A stretch of 64,000 bases of DNA. Source: Penium margaritaceum (lineage: Eukaryota > Streptophyta > Zygnematophyceae > Desmidiales > Peniaceae). A program made the translations under genes and the position numbers. The notes beneath the pieces were generated by a model. The model was given only the letters and a program-made list of their open reading frames with translations, did no database searches and was not told the origin of the DNA. Below, in pieces: positions 1 to 11,400 of this stretch. The stretch covers positions 715,230 to 779,229 of the forward strand of contig SZWC01000029.1 in NCBI GenBank assembly GCA_023375785.1. Direction: 5' to 3'. Numbering within the stretch: position 1 is the first letter of the stretch; each line of letters begins with the position of its first letter.

Positions 1-1249
1 AATTGCATGCAAGTGTGTGTAAGTTCGTCTAAGTGTGTGTAAGTTCGTGTAAGTGTGTATAACTGCTTGTAAGTGCGTGTAAGTACGTACAAGTACGTGC
101 AAGTACTTGTAAGTGCAAGTAAGTGCGTTTAAGTACGTGTAAGTGCATGTAAGTGCGTCTAAGTGTGTGTAAGTGCATGTAACTACGTGAAGTACCTGTA
201 AGTATGTGTAAGTACATGTGAGTGCGTGTGAGTGCGTATTAGTGCATGCAAGTATGTGTCGGTGCGTGTAAATGTGTGTAAGTTTGTGTATGTGCTTATA
301 AGTGCATGTAAGTGCGTGTAAATGCGTGTAAGTACGTGTAAGTGTCTGTAAACATTTGTAAGTGTGTGTAAGTGCGTGTAAGTGCGTATAAGTGTATGTA
401 AGCACGTGTAAGTGTATATAAGTGCATGTAAGTGTGTGTATGTGCGTTTACGTGCATCTAAGTATGTGTAAGTACGCATAGGTGCATGTAAGTACTCGTG
501 AGTACGTCTAAGTACATGTAAGTGCATGTAAGTGTGTGTAAGTTTGCATACGTGCGTGTAAGTGTGTGTACGTTTGTGTAAATGTGTGTAAGCGTGTGTA
601 AGTGTGTATAAGTGTGTGTAAGTCATGTTAGTAAGTGTAAGTGCATGTAAGTGCATGTAAGTGCATGTAAGTTCGTGTAAGTGTGTGGAAAAGCATGTAA
701 GTGCGTGTAAGTGCCTGTAAGTGCGTGTAAGTGCATGTAAGTATGTGTAAGTGCGTGTAAGCGCGTGTAAGTTTATGTAAGTGCGTGTAAGTATGTGTAA
801 GTGTGTGTTAGTGCTGGTAAGTGTATGTGGAAGTGCGTGTAAGTGTGTGTAAGTACGTGTATGTATGTGTTAGTGCGTGTAAGTGCGTGTAAGTGCGTAA
901 TAGTGCGTGTAAGTGCGTGTAAGTGTGCATGAGTGCTTGTAAGTGTGTGTAAGTGCGTGTTAGTGCATGTAAGTGCGCATAAGTATGTGTAAGTGTGTGT
1001 AAGTAAATGCAAGTGCACGCAAGTGCGTGTAAGTGCATGTAAGTGCGTGTAAGTGCGGATAAGTACGTGAACGTGCATGTAAGTGTGTGGATGTAAGTGT
1101 AAGTTGGTGTAACTCCGTATAAGTTAATGTAAGTTCGTGTAAGTGTGTGTAAACGCGTGTAAGTGTGTGTAAGTGCGTGTAAATACGTGTACATGCATGT
1201 AAGTGTGTGTAAGTGCGTGTAAGCATGTGCCAGTGCGTCTAAGCGCGTG

Positions 1250-2245
1250 TAAGTGCGTGTAAGTGTGTGTAAGTATGTGTAAGTGTGTGTAAGTACGTAT
1301 AAGTGCTTGTACGTTTGTGTAAGTCCGTCTAAGTGTGTGTAAGTGCGTGTAAGTGTGTGTTGGTGTGTGCAAGTGCTTGTAATTACGTGTATGTACGTGT
1401 AAGTACGTGTAAGTACGTGTAAGTTCGTGTAAGTGCGTGTAAGTGTGAGTAAGTTTGTGTAAGTATGTGTAAGTGTGTGTAAGTGCGTGTAAGTACGTGT
1501 ATGTAGGTGTAAGTACGTGTAAGTGCAAGTAAGCACGTCTAAGTACGTGTAGGTGCATTTAAGCACATGTAAGTGCGTGTAAGTACGTGTAGGTGCATGT
1601 AAGTTTGTGTAAGTATGTATAAATACGTGTAATTGTGTTCGTGTAAGTGCGTGTAAGTGTGTGTTGGTGTGTGTAAGTACGTGTAAGTGTGTGTGGGTAC
1701 GTCTAAGTGCGTGTAAGTGCGTGTAAGTGCGTATAAGTATGTGCAAGTGCATGTAAGTGCGTGTAAGTGCGTGTAAGTGGGTATAAGTGCGTGTAAGTAT
1801 GTGTAAGTAAGTGTAAGTGTGTGTAAGTTCGTGTAAGTATACGTAGGTACGTGTAAGTGCGTGTAAGGATGTGCAAGTACATGTAAGTACGTGTAAGTAT
1901 AAGTAAGTGCGTGTAAGTACGTGTAAGTGTATGTAAGCATGTGTAAGTACGTGTAAGTGTGTGTAAGCGCGTGTAAGTGCGTGTAAGTGTGTGTACATGC
2001 GTGTAAGTGGATAGAGTGCGTGTAAGTGCATGTGTGTGTGGAAGTGTGTGTCGGTTCATGTAAGTGTGTGTACGTTCGTGTAAGTGCGTGTAAGTACCTG
2101 TAAGTACGTGTAAGTGCGTGTAAGTGCGTGTAAGTTTCTGTAAGTGCATGTAAGTATGTGTAAGTGTGTGTTAGTACGTATAAGTGCGTGTAAGTGCATG
2201 TAAGTGCCTGTAAGTGCATGTAAGTGCGTGTAAGTGTGTTTAAGT
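1250..2245 (+). repeat. segmental duplication inside the 10-bp array, copy 1
   Basis: The order of unit variants here, including the rare irregular units near 1,640, 2,015 and 2,030-2,060, recurs in the same order about 3,400 bp downstream at 4,650-5,645. Agreement is high by eye (mid-90s percent). This is a block duplication, not independent repeat growth. Confidence 0.8.
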
Positions 2246-4649
2246 TTGCATAATTGAGTGTAATTACATGTACATTTGTGTAAGTATGTGTAAGTGTGTG
2301 TAAGTGCGTGTAAATGTGTGTAGGAGCATGTAAGTGGATGCAAGTGCATGGAAGAGCGTGTAAGTGTGTGTAGGAGTGTATAAGTGGGTGTTAGTACATG
2401 GAAGTGCGTGTAAGTGTGTGTAAGTGTGTTTAAGTACGTGTAAGTGTGTGCAAGTGCATGCTAGTGCATGTAAGTGCGTGTGAGTACGTAGAAGTACGTG
2501 TAAGTACACGAAAGTGTGTGTTAGTGCGTGTAGGTACGTGTACGTGAGGTTTATGTACGTGTAATTTTGAGTAAGTTCGTGTAAGTGCGTGTAAGTGCAT
2601 GGAAGTGTGTGGAAGTGCATGTAAGTGTGTATAAGTTTGTATAAGCGCATGTAAGTGCGTGTAAATGTGTGTAAGTGCGCGTAAGTGTGTGTAAGTGCGT
2701 GTAAGTATGTGTAAGTATATGTAAGTGCATGCAAGTGCGTACAAGTGTATGTAAGTACATACAAGTATGTGTAAGTGTGTGTAAGTGCACGTAAGTACGT
2801 GTCAGTGTGTATAAGTACGTGTAAGAGTGTGTAAGTCCGTGAAAATGTGTGTAAGTATGTGTAAGTACATTTTAGTGTGTGTAATTGTGTGCAAGTGCGT
2901 GTAAGTATGTATAACTGCGTGTAAAAGCGTGTAAGTTTGTGTAAGTTTGTGTAAGTGCGTGTAAGTATGTGTAAGTGGGTTTAAGTGGATGTAAGTGCGT
3001 GTAAGTGCAAGTAAGTGCTTGTAAATGCGTATAAGGGGATGCTAGTACATGTAAGTGCGTGTAAGTGCGTATATGTTCATGTAAGTACGTGTAAGTACGC
3101 GTAAGTGGGTGTAAATGCGTGTAAGTGTGTGTAAGTGCGTGTGAGTGCATGTACGTAGGTGTAAGTACGTGTAAGTTGGTGTAACTGCCTTTAAGTTTGT
3201 GTAAGTTTGCGTAAGTGTGTCAAAGTGCGTGTAAGTGCGTGTAAGTACATGTAAGTGCATGTAAATAGGTGTAAGTGCATGTAAGTGCGTGTAAGTACGT
3301 GTAAGTATGTGTAAGTACGTGTCAGTACGTGTAAGTACATGTAAGGGTGTATAAGTACGTATAAGTGCCTATAAGTACGTGGAAGTACATGTAAGTACGT
3401 GTAAATTTGTGTACGTGCGTGTAAATACGTGTAAGTGTGTGTAAGTGTGTATAAGTGTGTGTTAGTGTGTGTAACTACGTGTAAGTGTGTGTAAGTATGT
3501 GTAAGTACGTGTAAGTACATGTAAGTGCGTGGAAGTGCGTGTAAGTGCGTGTAAGTGTGTGTTTGTTTGTGTAAGTATGTGGAAGTGTGTGTAAGTGCGT
3601 GTAAGTATGTGTATGTACGTGTATGTAAGTTTATGTGTAAGTAAGTGCGTATACGTACGTGTAAGTGCATGTAATCACATGTAAGTGTGTGTAAGTGCGT
3701 GTACCTGCATGTAAGTTTATGTAAGTGCGTGTAAGTGTGTGTGAGTGCATCTATGTGAGTACGTGTAAGTGAGTGTCAGTACGTGTAAGTGTGTGTAAGT
3801 GTGTGTAAGTGTGTGTAAGTGCGTGTAAGTGCGTGTAAGTGCGTGTAAGTATGTGTAAGTGCATGTAAGTGTGTGTACATATGCATAAGTGTACGTAAGT
3901 GTGTTTACGTGTGTATATGTGTATGTAAGTGCGTATAAGTGCGTGGAAGTATGTGTAAGTGCATATAAGTTCGCGTAAGTGCGTGTAAGTATATGTCAGT
4001 GCGTTTAAGTGCATGTTAGTGCATATACGTATGTGTAAGTATGTGTACGTTGGTGTAAGTGTGTGTGTCAGTACGTGTAAGTAGGTGTCTGTACGTGTAA
4101 GTGCGTGTAAGTACGTTTAAGTTTGTGTAAGTAGGTGTAAGTGCATGTTAGTGCATGTTAGTGCGTGTAAAAGTGTGTAACTGCCTGGAAGTGTATGCAA
4201 GTACGTGTAAGTGCGTATCTGTACATGTACGTACGTGTAAGTACGTATAAGTACGTGTAAGTACGTGTAACTATGTGTAAGTGCGTGTAAGTGCGTGTAG
4301 GTACGTGTAAGTGCATGTAAGTGGATGTAAGTGTGTGTAAGTGCGTGTAAGTATGTATTAGTGAGTGTTAGTGCGTGTAAGTGTGTGTAGCTACGTATAA
4401 GTTCATATAAGTGCGTGTAAGTTTGTATACGTGTGTGTAGGTACGTGCAAGTGGGTGTAAGTGCGTGTGAGTGGGTGCAAAAACATGTAAGTAAATGTAA
4501 GTGCGTGTCAGTGTGTGTAAGTGCGTGTAAGTACGGTTTAAGTTCGTGTAAGTGCGTGTAAGTGCGTGTAAATCCGTGTAAGTACGTGTAAGTGCATGCA
4601 GGTACGTGTAAGTATTTATAAGTGGGTGTAAGTGCGTGTATGTATGTGT

Positions 4650-5645
4650 AAGTGCGTGTAAGTGTGTGTAAGTATGTGTAAGTGTGTGTAAGTATGTATA
4701 AGTGCGTGTACGTTTGTGTAAGTCCGTCTAAGTATGTGTAAGTGCGTGTAAGTGTGTGTTGGTATGTGCAAGTGCGTGTAATTACGTGTATGTGCATGTG
4801 AGTACGTGTAAGTACGTGTAAGTTTGTGTAAGTGCGTGTAAGTGTGAGTAAGTTTGTGTAAGTATGTGTAAGTGTGTGTAAGTGCGTGTAAGTACGTGTA
4901 TGTAGGTGTAAGTACGTGTAAGTGCAAGTAAGTACGTCTAAGTACGTGTAAGTGCATTTAAGCACATGTAAGTGCGTGTAAGTACGTGTAGGTGCGTGTA
5001 AGTTTGTGTAAGTATGTATAAATACGTGTAATTGTGTTCGTGTAAGTGCGTGTAAGTGTGTGTTGGTGTGTGTACGTACGTGTAAGTGTGTGTGGGTACG
5101 TGTAAGTGCGTGTAAGTGCGTGTAAGTGCGTATAAGTATGTGCAAGTGCATGTAAGTGCGTGTAAGTGCGTGTAAGTGGATATAAGTGCGTGTAAGTATA
5201 TGTAAGTAAGTGTAAGTGTGTGTAAGTTCGTGTAAGTACGCGTAGGTACGTGTAAGTGCGTGTAAGGATGTGCAAGTACATGTAAGTACGTGTAAGTACA
5301 AGTAAGTGCGTGTAAGTACGTGTAAGTGTATGTAAGCATGTGTTTGTACGTGTAAGTGTGTGTAAGCACGTGTAAGTGCGCGTAAGTGCGTGTACATGCG
5401 TGTAAGTACATAGAATGCGTGTAAGTGCATGTGTGTGTGGAAGTGTGTGTCGGTTCATGTAAGTGTGTGTACGTTCGTGTAAGTGCGTGTAAGTACCTGT
5501 AAGTGCGTGTAAGTGCGTGTAAGTGCGTGTAAGTTTCTGTAAGTGCATGTAAGTATGTGTAAGTGTGTGTTAGTGCGTATAAGTGCGTGTAAGTGCATGT
5601 AAGTGCCTGTAAGTGCATGTAAGTGCGTGTAAGTGTGTTTAAGTA
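4650..5645 (+). repeat. segmental duplication inside the 10-bp array, copy 2
   Basis: Second copy of the block at 1,250-2,245, offset 3,399-3,400 bp. The irregular unit run around 5,404-5,460 matches 2,003-2,060 almost base for base. Beyond about 5,645 the two copies diverge. Confidence 0.8.
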
Positions 5646-5890
5646 TAAGTAAGTACGTGTAAGTACGTGTAAGTACGTGTAAGTGCATGTAAGTCCGTGT
5701 AAGTGCGTTTAAGTGCGTGTAAGTTCATGTAAGTGTGTGTAAGTGCGTGTAAGTGTGTGTAAGTGCGTGTAAGTACATGTAAGTAAGTGTAAGTATGTGT
5801 AAGTGTGTGTAAGCGCGTGTAAGTATGTGTAAGTACATGTAAGTGCGTGTAAGTGCGTGTAAGTGCGTGTAAGTGCGTGTACGTGTGTGT

Positions 5891-6105
5891 AAGTGTATGT
5901 GGTTCACTTTGAGAACTCATAACACGAGTCACAAATGGCCAGAGTGGAAGATAATGGTTTCTCAATACTAGTTATCGACTAGAAAGTACAACTACCTTCA
6001 ATATGTAGTGGCACGGTGTGGCTACAATGCACAGTGACCAACCAAAGTATGCATATGTAACTGACCATGAATAGAGAATTTCACTTCATGTGGTCAATGT
6101 TGAAA
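5891..6105 (-). repeat. satellite monomer in inverted orientation at the array edge
   Basis: Read on the minus strand this is a ~191-bp satellite monomer plus a short extension. It has the motifs of monomer type 2 of the main array: TGACTCGTGTTATGAG, the ACTAGTTAT dyad region, GTGCCACTACATATTG and the CACATGAAGTGAAATTC box. All downstream satellite in the window is in plus orientation, so a head-to-head flip lies near 6,100. Confidence 0.9.
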
Positions 6106-6158
6106 ACATTTCTACTTTTTGAAAATATTTCTACTTGTTGGAAATATTTCTACTTGCT
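6098..6158 (+). repeat. three ~20-bp micro-repeats at the satellite orientation switch
   Basis: Three imperfect copies of a TTGAAAATATTTCTACTT motif stand in a row exactly where the satellite changes strand. A single copy of the motif is a normal part of the junction between monomer 6 and monomer 1 in the main array, so this is a local triplication at the breakpoint. Confidence 0.8.
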
Positions 6159-6818
6159 AGTTGATAAATAGTCGTCCCAACCCATGGTCTCCCCCACTGA
6201 CCATTTGTGACCCGTGGTATGAGTTTTCAACGTTGACCATACACTGTGAAATCTGTTTGGTCATGGTTTCCGACACATGCCTACTTTAGTTTGTCACTGT
6301 ACATTGTTGCCACGCCGTATCATTACGTATCGAAGGTCTTTGTGCGTGTCAAAGGTCTTTGTGCTTTCTTGTTGACAACTAGTGTTCCCAACCCATTGTT
6401 ACCCCCTCTTACTATCAGTGACTCGTGTTGTGAGTTGCAAGTGTTGACCACATGGAGTGAAATTCTTTGTTCATGGTCAGTGACACATGCATACTTTGGT
6501 TGGTCAGTGCGCATTGTATCCACACTGTGCCACTACATATTGAAGGTGTTTGTACTTGCTAGTCAATAACTAGTAATCACAAATCACTATCTTCCACCCT
6601 GACCATTTGTGACTCGTGTTATGAGTTGTCAAGGTTTACCACACTTAGTGCCATTATTCAGTCATGGTTAGTGACATATGCCTACTTTGATTGGTCATTG
6701 TGCATGGTTTCCACACTGTGCCACAACGTATTGAAGCTCCTTGTGCTTGCTATTTGATACTCGGTGTTCCCAAACCATTGTTTCCACCTCTGACCATTTG
6801 TGACTCGTATTATGAGTT

Positions 6819-6830
6819 GTCAACGTTGAC
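6819..6830. other. perfect 12-bp palindrome GTCAACGTTGAC (example copy)
   Basis: This self-complementary 12-mer sits in the middle of an m4 monomer. The same position in the other monomers carries it intact or with one or two changes, such as GTCAATGTTGAC. It is one of several dyads conserved in the satellite. Confidence 0.85.
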
Positions 6831-7320
6831 CACACACAGCAGATTTCTTTGGTTAAATGCAGTACATATGCCTACTTTGGTCGGTCATTGTGCATGGTAG
6901 CCACACCGTGCTACTACTGACTGGAGGTCGTTGTACTTGCTAGTTGAGAACTGATATTCCCATAGCATTGTTTCCTCCTCTGACCGTTTGTGACTCATGT
7001 TATGGTTGGTCAACATTGGCCACCCATATTGAAGTTATCGGTCATGGTCAGTGACATATGCCTAGTTTGGTTGTTTGGTGTGCATATTAGCCACACCGTG
7101 CCACTACGTATTGAAGTTCTTTGTCCTTTCTAGTTGATACATAGGGTTACCAAACCATTGTCTCTCCCTCTGACCATTTGTGACTCGTGTTATGAGATGT
7201 CAACGTTGACCACACATAGTGGACTTCTTCGGTCATAGTCAGTAGCATATGCATCCTTTGGTTGGTCACTGTGCACGCTAGGCACAACGTGCCACTACTT
7301 GTTGATAATCATTCTACTTG

Positions 7321-7335
7321 CTAGTTGATAACTAG
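7321..7335. other. dyad CTAGTT-GAT-AACTAG at the monomer junction (example copy)
   Basis: A perfect 6-bp inverted repeat with a 3-bp spacer marks the start of monomer m1 and recurs at each m1 start. A variant, CTAGTCAATAACTAG, marks the end of m2. Monomers m3-m6 have degenerate forms. Confidence 0.85.
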
Positions 7336-8467
7336 TGTTCCCAACCCATGGTCTCCCCCACTGACCATTTGTGACTCGTGTTATGAGTTTTCAACCTTGA
7401 CCACACATTGTGAAATCCGTTTGGTCATGGTTTGTGACACATGGCTACTTTGGTTTGTCACTGTACATGGTTACCACGCTGTGTCATTACGTATCGAATG
7501 TCTTTGTGCTTTCTTGTTGACAGCTAGTGTTCCCAAACCATTGTCATTCCCCTCTGACTATCTGTGACCCATGTTGTGAGTTGTAAATGTTGACCACATG
7601 AAGTGAAATTCCTTGTTCATGGTCAGTGACATATGCATACTTTGGTTGGTCACTGTGCATTATAGCCACACTGTGCCACTACATATTGAAGGTATTTGTA
7701 CTCGCTAGTCGATAACTAGTATTCAAAAATCATTATCTTCCACCCTGACCACTTGTGACTCGTGTTATGACTTGTTGATGTTTGCCACACTTAGTGCCAT
7801 TATTTGGTCATGGTCATTGACATATGCCTATTTTGGGCGGTCATCGTGCATGGTATCCACGCTGTGCCATAATGTATTGAAGCTCCTTGTGCTTGCTATT
7901 TGATACTTGGTGTTCCCAAACCATTATTTTCCCCTCTGACCATTTGTGACTCGTATTATGAGTTGTCAATGTTGACCCCACACAGCGGGTTTCTTTGCTC
8001 AAAGGCAGTACATATGTGTACCTTGGTCGGTCATTTTGCATGGTTGCCACGCCTTGCTACAACTGACTGCAGGTTGTTGTACTTTCTTGTTGAGAACTGA
8101 TATTCCCATAGCATTGTTTCCTCCCCTGACCGTTTTTGTCTCGTGTTATGGTTGGTCAACGTTGACCACCCATACTGAAATTCTCTGGTCCTGGTCAGTG
8201 ACATATGCCTAGTTTGGTTGTTTGGTGTGCCTATTGGCCACACCGTGCCACTACGTATTGAAGTTCTTTGTCCTTTCTAGTTGATACATAGGGTTCCCAA
8301 ACCATTGTCTCTCCCTCTACCCATTTGTGACTCGTGTTATGCGTTGTCAATGTTGACCACACATAGTGGACTTCTTCATTCATAGTCAGTGACATATGCA
8401 TACTTTGGTTGGTCACTGTGCACGCTAGCCACACCATGCCACTACATGTTGAAAATATTTCGACTTG
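7321..8467 (+). repeat. representative higher-order repeat unit (six monomers)
   Basis: One complete unit of 1,147 bp. Approximate monomer limits are m1 7,321-7,514, m2 7,515-7,706, m3 7,707-7,896, m4 7,897-8,085, m5 8,086-8,278 and m6 8,279-8,467. Different monomer types resemble each other less than same-type monomers one unit apart, which is the definition of a higher-order repeat. Confidence 0.9.
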
Positions 8468-11400
8468 CTAGTTGATAACTAGTGTTCCCAACCCGAGGTT
8501 TCCCCCACTGACTATTTGTGACTCGTGTTACGAGTTTTTGATGTTGATCACACACTGTGAAATCCGTTTGGTCATGGTTTGTGACACATTCTTACTTTGG
8601 TTTGTCAGTGTACATGGTTACCACGATGTGTCATTACGTATCGAAGGTCTTTGTGCTGTCTTGTTGACAGCTAGTGTTCTCGAACCAATGTTAGCCCCCA
8701 TCTGACTATCTGTGACCCGTGATGTGAGCTATAAATGTTGACCACATGAAGTGAATTATTTGTTCATGGTCAGTGACATATGCATACTTTTGTTGGTCAC
8801 TGTGCATTGTAGCCACACTATGCCACTACATATTGAAGGAATTTGTACTTGCTAGTCCATAACTGGTATCCACAAACAATTATCTTCCATCCTGACTATT
8901 TGCGACTCGTGTTATGAGTTGTCAAGGTTTACCACACCTAGTGCCATTATTTGGTCATGGTCAGTGACATATGCCTACTTTGGTTGGTCATCATGCATGG
9001 TATCCACACTGTGCCACAATGTATTGAAGCTCCTTGTGGTTGCTATTTGATACTCAGTGTTCCCAAACCATTGTTTCCCCCTAAGACCATTTGTAACTCG
9101 TATTATGAGTTGTCAACGTTGAGCACACACAGCGGATTTCTTTGGTCAAAGGAATTACATATGCCTACTTTGGTCAATTATTGTACATGGTAGCCACACC
9201 GTGCTACTACTGACTGAAGTTCGTTGTATTTGCTAGTTGAGAACTGATATTCCCATAGCATTGTTTCCTCCCCTGACCATGTTTTACTCCTGTTATGGTT
9301 GGTCAACGTTGACCACCCATATTGAAATTCTCTCATCATGGGTAGTGACATATGCCTAGTTTGTTTGTGTGGTGTGCATGTTAGCCACACCGTGCCACTA
9401 CGTATTGAAGTTCCGTGTCCCTTCTAGTTGATGCATAGGGTTCCCAAACCATTGTATCTCCCTCTCACCATGTGTGACTCGAGTTATGAGTTGTCAATGT
9501 TGACCACACATAGTGGACTTCTTCGGTCATAGTCAGTGACATGTGCATCCTTTGGTTGGTTACCGTGCACCCTAGCCACACCTTGCCACTACTTGTTGAA
9601 AATCTTTCTACTTGCTAGTTGGTAACTAGTGTTTCCAACCCATGGTTTCCCCAACTGACCAGTTGTGACTCGTGTTATGACTTTTCAACGTTGACCACAC
9701 ACTGTGAAATCCGTTTGGTCATGGTTTGTGACACATGCCTACTTTGGTTTGCTTCTTTACATCGTTGCCACGCCGTGTCATGACATATCGAAGGTCTTTC
9801 TGCTTTCTTGTTGACAGCAAGTGTTCCCAAACCATTCCTAGCCCCCTCTGACTATCTGTGACCCGTGTTGTGAGCTGTAAACGTTGACCACATGAAGTGA
9901 AATTTGTTGTTCATGGTCAGTGGCATATGCATTATTTGGTTGGTCATAGTATATTGTAGCCACACTGTGCCACTACATATTGAAGGTATTTGTACTTGCT
10001 AGTCAACAACTAGTATTCACAAACCATTATCTTCCACCCTGACCGTTTGTGAGTCGTGTTATTAGTTGTATAGGTTTACCACACTAAGTGCCATGATCTG
10101 GTCATGATCAGTGACATATGCCTACTTTGGTTGGTCATCGTGCATGGTATCTACACCGTGCCAGAACTCATTGAGGCTCCTTGTGCTTCCTATTTGATAC
10201 TTGGTGTTCCCAAATCATTGTTTCCCCCTCTGACCATTTGTGACTCGTATTATGAGTTGTCAATGTTGACAGCACACAACAGGTTTCTTTGGTCAAAGGC
10301 AGTTCATATGCCTACTCTGGTCGGTCATTGTGCATGGTAGCCACACCGTGCTACTACTGACTCAAGGTCGCTGTACTTGCTAGTTGAGAACTGATATTCC
10401 CATAGCATTGTTTCCTCCCCTGACCGTTTGTGACTCGTGTTATGGTTGGTCAACGTTGACAACCCATATTGAAATTCTCTCATCATGGTCAATGACAGAT
10501 GCCTAGTTTGGTTGTTTGGTGTGCAAAGTAGCCACACCGTGCCATTACGTATTGAAGTTATTTGTGCTTTCTAGTTGATACGTAGGGTTCCCAAACCATT
10601 GTCTCTCCCTCTGACCATTTGTGACTCGTGTTATGAGTTGTCAATGTTGACCACACATAGTGGACTTCTTCGGTCATAGTCAGTGACATATGCATCCATT
10701 GGTTGGTCACTGTGGACGCTAGCCACACCGTGCCACTACTTGTTGAAAATCTTTCTACTTGCTAGTTGATAACTAGTGTTCCCAACCCATGGTTTCCCCA
10801 ACTGACCAGTTGTGACTCGTGTTATGAGTTTTCAACGTTGACCACACACTGTGAAATCCGTTTGGCCATGGTTTGTGACACATGCCTACTTTGGTTTGTT
10901 TCTTTACATCGTTGCCACGACTCGTCATTACATATCAAAGGTCATTCTGCTTTCTTGTTGAAAGCAAGTGTTCCCAAACCATTCTTAGCCCCCTCTGACT
11001 ATCTGTGACCCGTGTTGTGAGCTGTACATGTTGACTACATGAAGTGAAATTCTTTGTTCATGGTCAGTGGCATATGCATACTCTGGTTGGTCATAGTGCA
11101 TTGTAGCCACACAGTGCCACTACATGTTGTAGGTATTTGAACTTGCTAGTCTTTAACTAGTATTCACAAACCATTATCTTCCACCCTGACCATTTGTGAG
11201 TTGTGTTATTAGTTGTCAAGGTTTACCACACTAAGTGCCATGATTTGGTCATGGTCAGTGACATATGCCTACTTTGGTTGGTCATCGTGCATGGTATCTA
11301 CACTGTGCCAGAACTCATTGAAGCTCCTTGTGCTTCCTATTTGATACTTGGTGTTCCCAACCCATTGTTTCCCCCTCTGACCATTTGTGACTCGTATTAT

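Larger units (their letters stand above)
1..5890 (+). repeat. 10-bp minisatellite array, unit AAGTGCGTGT
   Basis: Nearly six kilobases are tandem copies of a 10-bp unit, AAGTGCGTGT and close variants such as AAGTACGTGT, AAGTGTGTGT and AAGTGCATGT. About 590 units fit. Every unit carries AAGT preceded by GT or GTGT, so GTAAGT recurs at 10-bp spacing. The remainder of the unit is alternating purine-pyrimidine. Occasional 9- or 11-bp units shift the phase. The array starts before the window. On the minus strand it gives open frames of up to 437 codons with a 10-residue Thr/Leu/His pattern; these follow from a unit without stop codons and are not genes. No promoter or unique sequence was seen inside. 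Confidence 0.97.

Noticed and set aside
183-5965. Many minus-strand open frames (up to 437 codons) with a Thr/Leu/His repeat
   Set aside because: The 10-bp unit has no stop codon on the minus strand in any frame and its period is not a multiple of three, so every frame opens. The pattern is explained by the repeat.
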